Of a DNA stretch of 11,025 nt, positions 6,622-11,025 are shown piece after piece (the first letter of the stretch is position 1; each line of letters begins with the position of its first letter). The notes below the pieces were generated by a model that ran no database searches, had not been told where the DNA came from, and saw only the letters and a program-made list of their open reading frames with translations. The translations under genes and the position numbers were made by a program. The stretch spans positions 1-11,025 of the forward strand of contig CAYRWY010000173.1 in the NCBI GenBank assembly GCA_964427955.1. The letters run 5' to 3'. Origin of the DNA: JACRBK01 sp964427955. GTDB lineage: Bacteria; Chloroflexota; Anaerolineae; Aggregatilineales; Aggregatilineaceae.

Positions 6622-7791
6622 ATGCGAGGTCGAGTTCTTATTCTGATAGGTGCAGTCATCTTGCTGGCGGTCGTGCTGGTCGTGTTTTTGATGACCAGCG
6701 GCGGTGGGAATGACGATGCGACTGACACAACCGCGACTCCGGCGTCGGAGGCGGGCGCGCCGGAAAGCCCGCGCGTGGCCAATCTGGTTGAAATTGTGGT
6801 AGCGATTCAGGACCTGCCGCGCGGTATGGTGATCCCGGCTGATGGTGTCGCACCTCAACTTTGGCCGCAGGAATCGCTTCCCGAAGGTTACTTCCTGGGT
6901 GAGGAAATTGACCAGGTCGTGGGCCGGATCGCGCGTACCGACATCTTCCGCGGCACGCCGGTGCTCTCCCGTCATGTGGTCGATAATCTATACGAAATCG
7001 CGCGCGCCGGTTCGGATGCGGCGGCCATGATGAACGCGCTGCCGAACGACCGCAGCTACGTGGCCGTCTCCGTCCCGCTGGACCCGTCGGGCGTGGGCCA
7101 GGTCGCCTATGGCATTCAGGATGGCGACTTCGTGGACGTGGCGCTCTCCTTCCTGTTTGTGGATGTGGACCCGACGTTCCAGACCCGTATGCCGAACAAC
7201 GTCTCGTTGATCACCCGCATCGAAACGGGTGAACTGAGCATTGGCGCGCCGCGTCAAGGTCGTCAGGAAGCCAGCACGCTGTCGCCTGAAGGCGTTTTGT
7301 TAGGCCCGAGTGAGGCCTCTCAGCGTCCTCGTCTGGTCACGCAGCGTACGGTGACGAATGCCTGGGTCGTCCATGTCGGCTACTTCCCTCCGGGTGGCAA
7401 TATCATTGGCTCGACCCCGACGCCCGCCGTTGTCGTGACTTCGCCTCCTCCGGGTGAAGGCAGCCAGCAGCAGCAGCCGACTACCCCGCAGGCGACGGCG
7501 ACGCCGTTCACGCCGCTCATTATCACGCTGGCCGTGACCCCGCAAGATGCGTTGGTATTGGCCTGGGCGGTGGATGCCCAGATCCCGATCACGCTGTTCC
7601 TGCGCACCGCGGGCGACGATCGTGTCACCAATACCGAGCCGGTAACGCTGGACTATATGATCAGCACCTATAATGCTGAGCCGCCTAATGCTCTGGAATT
7701 TGCCCTCGAGCCGCCGATCACGAGTGTGCGCCGGTTCGACATTGGAACCCTCTACGACTTCCTGGGGGAGTCCGTGGCTGCCGGTCAGTAG
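6622..7791 (+). CDS. cpaB: Tad/Flp pilus assembly protein CpaB (RcpC)
   Basis: This 389-residue protein starts at ATG 6622, five bases after GGGAGGA. A single N-terminal membrane anchor (about residues 4-25) is followed by an acidic, Ala-rich spacer. A SAF domain follows (about 54-122, with DLPRGMVIPADGV and GRIARTDIFRGTPVL), then the RcpC/CpaB domain with VAVSVPLDPSGVGQVAYGIQ and DGDFVDVALSF. In Tad systems this protein sits in the cell envelope and helps build the pilus channel. Residues about 264-298 are a Thr/Pro/Gln-rich low-complexity stretch inside the C-terminal region, before a final globular part (ITLAVTPQDALVLAWAVDAQ) that fits the end of the CpaB domain. It is longer than many CpaB proteins, largely because of that stretch and the middle insert (about 200-240). 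It opens the pilus gene run and is followed by a terminator-like hairpin. Confidence 0.93.
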   Translation: MRGRVLILIGAVILLAVVLVVFLMTSGGGNDDATDTTATPASEAGAPESPRVANLVEIVVAIQDLPRGMVIPADGVAPQLWPQESLPEGYFLGEEIDQVVGRIARTDIFRGTPVLSRHVVDNLYEIARAGSDAAAMMNALPNDRSYVAVSVPLDPSGVGQVAYGIQDGDFVDVALSFLFVDVDPTFQTRMPNNVSLITRIETGELSIGAPRQGRQEASTLSPEGVLLGPSEASQRPRLVTQRTVTNAWVVHVGYFPPGGNIIGSTPTPAVVVTSPPPGEGSQQQQPTTPQATATPFTPLIITLAVTPQDALVLAWAVDAQIPITLFLRTAGDDRVTNTEPVTLDYMISTYNAEPPNALEFALEPPITSVRRFDIGTLYDFLGESVAAGQ

Positions 7792-7834
7792 GGATGCCAG
7801 AGTGCGGGATGCGCTTGAACATGGTGTAAGCTTA

Positions 7835-7874
7835 AAGAAGGGCACACGACCTGCAAGCGGTCTGTGCCTTTCTT
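7835..7874 (+). terminator. Intrinsic-terminator-like hairpin between cpaB and cpaE
   Basis: Bases 7835-7846 pair with 7863-7874 over 12 positions with one G-U pair. Inside, GACC (7848-7851) pairs with GGTC (7859-7862) past one bulged C, leaving a seven-base loop. The right arm ends in CCTTTCTT, a U-rich 3' side with an A-rich 5' side, as in intrinsic terminators, although the T run is interrupted and partly inside the stem. It lies 43 bases after the cpaB stop and 52 bases before cpaE. It probably lowers rather than abolishes transcription into cpaE, since I find no clear promoter for cpaE after it. Confidence 0.6.
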
Positions 7875-7926
7875 GTCACGTCGTAGCAGCTCCGAATGGC
7901 GATGGAGTGGATTGAGGTAGTGGCGG

Positions 7927-9279
7927 ATGAGCGGTCCTAAGAAGAGCGAAGAAAAAGAGAAGGAAACCATCAAGGTTCTGATTGTCGATGATATTCCCGA
8001 CACTCGCGAGAACTTGCGTAAGCTGCTCGCTTTTGAGCCGGATATCCAGGTGGTGGGCGGCGAAGGGGCCGGGACCGGGCGCGAAGCGATCGATCTCGCG
8101 ACCAAGTTCAAGCCCGATGTGGTGTTGATGGATATCAACATGCCCGACATGGACGGCATCACGGCGACCAAAGCCATCAGTACCGCCGTGCGCGCGGCAG
8201 CCGTGGTGATCATGTCGGTGCAGAGCGAGCCGGGCTATTTGCGCCAGGCCATGCTGGCGGGCGCGCGTGATTTTCTCACCAAGCCGATTTCGAGCGAAGA
8301 GCTGTATGCCACTATCCGCCGGGTCTATGATGGCAACAAGCCCCTGCGGTTGCAGGATGAGCAGATAGCGTCGCTGCGGACGGCGGCGGTGGCGATGGAT
8401 ACTGCCAAGCCCTCGCTGATCGCGTCGGATACCGGGGCCGGGCACATCGTCGTAGTCTACAGCCCCCAGGCCGGGTCGGGCGTGACGACTCTCGCCACGA
8501 ATCTGGCATCGGCGTTGATGCGTTCGGATACCCGGGTGCTGTTGGTCGACTGCAACTTGCAGTTCGGGGACGTCGATGCGTTCCTGAACTTGCAGGCCCA
8601 ATCCAACATCTACGATCTGACCAAGCGCGTGAACGATCTCGATCAGGAGATCGTGGACAACGTGCTCGTGACGCATGGCAGCGGCCTCAAGGTGCTCATT
8701 TCGCCGCCTCGTCCGGAGATGGCCTATGACATCGCCCCGGAAGCGGTCAAAGAAGTGATCTCGATGCTGGCCAACGCCTACGATTTTGTCGTGGTGGACA
8801 CGCCGACCCAGTACGACGACATGACGCTGAAGCTGTTCGAACTGGCCGAGCGGATCGTGCTGGTCGCCACGCCCACCATTCCCGCCATCCGAAATATCCG
8901 CAAGATGCTGGATATCTTCGACAACTTGCAGGAACCCAAGAATCTGGCCAGGAAGGTCATGTTCGTCTTGAACCGAGTCGTCAACGAAAAAGAGCGTGGC
9001 CGGGGCACGGTGCCCACGGCGTCGATTTCCAGCCACCTCAAGCGCGAAGTGATCGCGACGGTGCCCCTGGACGAACGCGCGGTCCTGACCGCCGTGAATC
9101 AGGGTGTGCCGGTCGTCGCCCGGTCGAAAACCCAGTCCCCGGGGCGGGAACTGGTCGATCTGGCGGAGGCGATCCGCCGGTCCGTCGGTTCGCAGGCGGA
9201 CTCCTCGGGCCAGCTTCCACGCGATACCGATCAACGAACCAAGAGTGGTATCCGGTCGTTGTTTGGGGGAACCAACTGA
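7927..9279 (+). CDS. cpaE: CpaE/TadZ: receiver domain fused to ParA/MinD-like ATPase
   Basis: This 450-residue protein starts at ATG 7927, nine bases after GAGG (7914-7917). The N-terminal receiver domain (about residues 15-135) has a full active site: D21-D22, D69 in LMDINMPDMDG, S97 and K119 in FLTKP. After a linker, a ParA/MinD-type domain (about 170-410) has the nucleotide-binding loop SPQAGSGVTTLATNLA. In that loop the usual signature lysine is Q181 and the usual P-loop lysine is V186. D208 in LLVDCN and D291 in VVVDTP keep the Walker A' and Walker B-like Asp positions. The C-terminal tail (about 415-450) is Ser/Gln/Arg-rich and probably disordered. CpaE/TadZ marks the pole or site where the Tad pilus is assembled and recruits other Tad proteins. 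It lies between cpaB and cpaF, as expected in a Tad locus. A soluble cytoplasmic protein is predicted. Confidence 0.93.
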   Translation: MSGPKKSEEKEKETIKVLIVDDIPDTRENLRKLLAFEPDIQVVGGEGAGTGREAIDLATKFKPDVVLMDINMPDMDGITATKAISTAVRAAAVVIMSVQSEPGYLRQAMLAGARDFLTKPISSEELYATIRRVYDGNKPLRLQDEQIASLRTAAVAMDTAKPSLIASDTGAGHIVVVYSPQAGSGVTTLATNLASALMRSDTRVLLVDCNLQFGDVDAFLNLQAQSNIYDLTKRVNDLDQEIVDNVLVTHGSGLKVLISPPRPEMAYDIAPEAVKEVISMLANAYDFVVVDTPTQYDDMTLKLFELAERIVLVATPTIPAIRNIRKMLDIFDNLQEPKNLARKVMFVLNRVVNEKERGRGTVPTASISSHLKREVIATVPLDERAVLTAVNQGVPVVARSKTQSPGRELVDLAEAIRRSVGSQADSSGQLPRDTDQRTKSGIRSLFGGTN

Positions 9280-9330
9280 GTCGATACGCAGGGCTAGAGT
9301 GTGTGGGTAGGAATGTAGGGAGGCAAAGCC

Positions 9331-10764
<1,434 letters not shown>

Positions 10765-10781
10765 AACTGAAGCGATCATCA

Positions 10782-10821
10782 GTACCAGCAGATGATTCAC
10801 CAGGCCTTCATTTGCTGGTAC
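10782..10821 (+). repeat. Inverted repeat with 14-base arms between cpaF and tadB
   Basis: Left arm 10782-10795 (GTACCAGCAGATGA) and right arm 10808-10821 (TCATTTGCTGGTAC) are complementary at all 14 positions if one G-U pair is allowed. The outer nine pairs are perfect, and the loop is 12 bases. It starts 17 bases after the cpaF stop. No T-run follows, so it is a poor intrinsic terminator. A shorter competing stem (10775-10780 with 10791-10796) uses part of the left arm. It could be an operator or an RNA stem that sets the ratio of CpaF to TadB. Confidence 0.7.
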
Positions 10822-10824
10822 AAT
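10796..10824 (+). promoter_or_regulatory. Extended -10 promoter overlapping the dyad, for tadB
   Basis: TTCACC (10796-10801) and TACAAT (10819-10824) are 17 bases apart, and TGG precedes the -10 box (extended -10). The -10 matches consensus at five of six positions. The -35 lies in the loop of the inverted repeat, and the first half of the -10 lies in its right arm, so a protein bound to the repeat would block or shape the promoter. The predicted start is near 10831, about 34 bases before tadB. Confidence 0.5.
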
Positions 10825-10864
10825 GAAAATACAGGTCTAGGTTTGATAGGGGAGGTCGTGCATT

Positions 10865-11025
10865 ATGGCACTCATTATTGCTGGTGTGGCCGGGGTGCTG
10901 GCATTCATCATCCTGGTGGTTGGCATTGCCAGTATCCGTTCCGAGCGCCAGGGCCAGATTGAAGAGCGTTTGGGACGCTATACCTCCGAATACAGCAGTC
11001 TGCTGACCGAATTTGAAGAAGCCCA
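10865..11025 (+). CDS. tadB: Tad pilus inner-membrane platform protein TadB, 3'-truncated
   Basis: The gene starts at ATG 10865, nine bases after AGGGGAGG (10848-10855), and runs off the right edge after 53 complete codons. The visible part has an N-terminal membrane helix (about residues 2-23) followed by a charged cytoplasmic stretch with EERLGRY, the pattern seen at the start of TadB-type (GspF superfamily) proteins. The conserved T2SSF domain would lie beyond the window. The call rests mainly on its position directly after cpaF, where tadB is normally found in Tad loci, plus this N-terminal pattern. TadB and TadC form the membrane platform on which the CpaF motor acts. Confidence 0.75.
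   Translation, partial: MALIIAGVAGVLAFIILVVGIASIRSERQGQIEERLGRYTSEYSSLLTEFEEA

Noticed and set aside
7876..9234. Long open reading frame on the - strand opposite cpaE
   Set aside because: Its product is rich in His, Arg, Gln and Gly with no recognisable domain. It mirrors the codon pattern of the real gene, as is common in high-GC DNA.
9280..9330. Possible regulatory element between cpaE and cpaF
   Set aside because: The 51-base gap shows only a good ribosome binding site; I see no dyad or promoter in it.

Overview
The window is high-GC DNA with every convincing gene on the + strand. It reads as a chromosomal piece of a Chloroflexota bacterium, probably Anaerolineae-like. That assignment is inferred from gene style: polytopic GT39-like proteins, a response regulator and soluble histidine kinase just upstream of a Tad locus, a CpaE with a receiver domain at its N-terminus, and a CpaB with a Thr/Pro/Gln linker. 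There is no rRNA or marker gene to prove it. I see no tRNA, CRISPR array, insertion sequence or phage gene.

Region 1 (1-4563) is a tightly packed run of three multi-pass membrane proteins resembling family 39 (PMT/ArnT-type) glycosyltransferases. The first is cut by the left edge. Genes 1 and 2 overlap as TAATG, and gene 3 follows gene 2 by 5 bases, so they look co-transcribed. A hairpin spans the stop codon of the third gene.

Region 2 (4564-6621) starts with a good extended -10 promoter and a dyad in the predicted leader. A NarL/LuxR-type response regulator follows, then a soluble coiled-coil histidine kinase of the HisKA_3 (DegS/NarX/DesK) class. The kinase keeps its phosphoacceptor His and a DxxxQ phosphatase-type motif, but its ATP-binding boxes are degenerate.

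Region 3 (6622-11025) is the front of a Tad/Flp (type IVc) pilus locus in the order cpaB, cpaE, cpaF, tadB, with tadB cut by the right edge. CpaB is the envelope-spanning assembly protein, CpaE (TadZ) a receiver plus ParA/MinD-like localisation ATPase, CpaF (TadA) the hexameric motor ATPase and TadB the inner-membrane platform. A terminator-like hairpin lies between cpaB and cpaE. A 14-bp-arm inverted repeat lies between cpaF and tadB, and a promoter core overlaps it.

Reading the genes together, the regulator and kinase probably control when or where the pilus is built. The unusual feature is how the signalling residues are distributed. The dedicated kinase looks unable to bind ATP normally, while CpaE carries a fully equipped receiver joined to an ATPase whose P-loop lacks its lysines. 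Phosphate flow rather than ATP hydrolysis may therefore be the switch in this Tad system. That is a hypothesis, not something the sequence proves.
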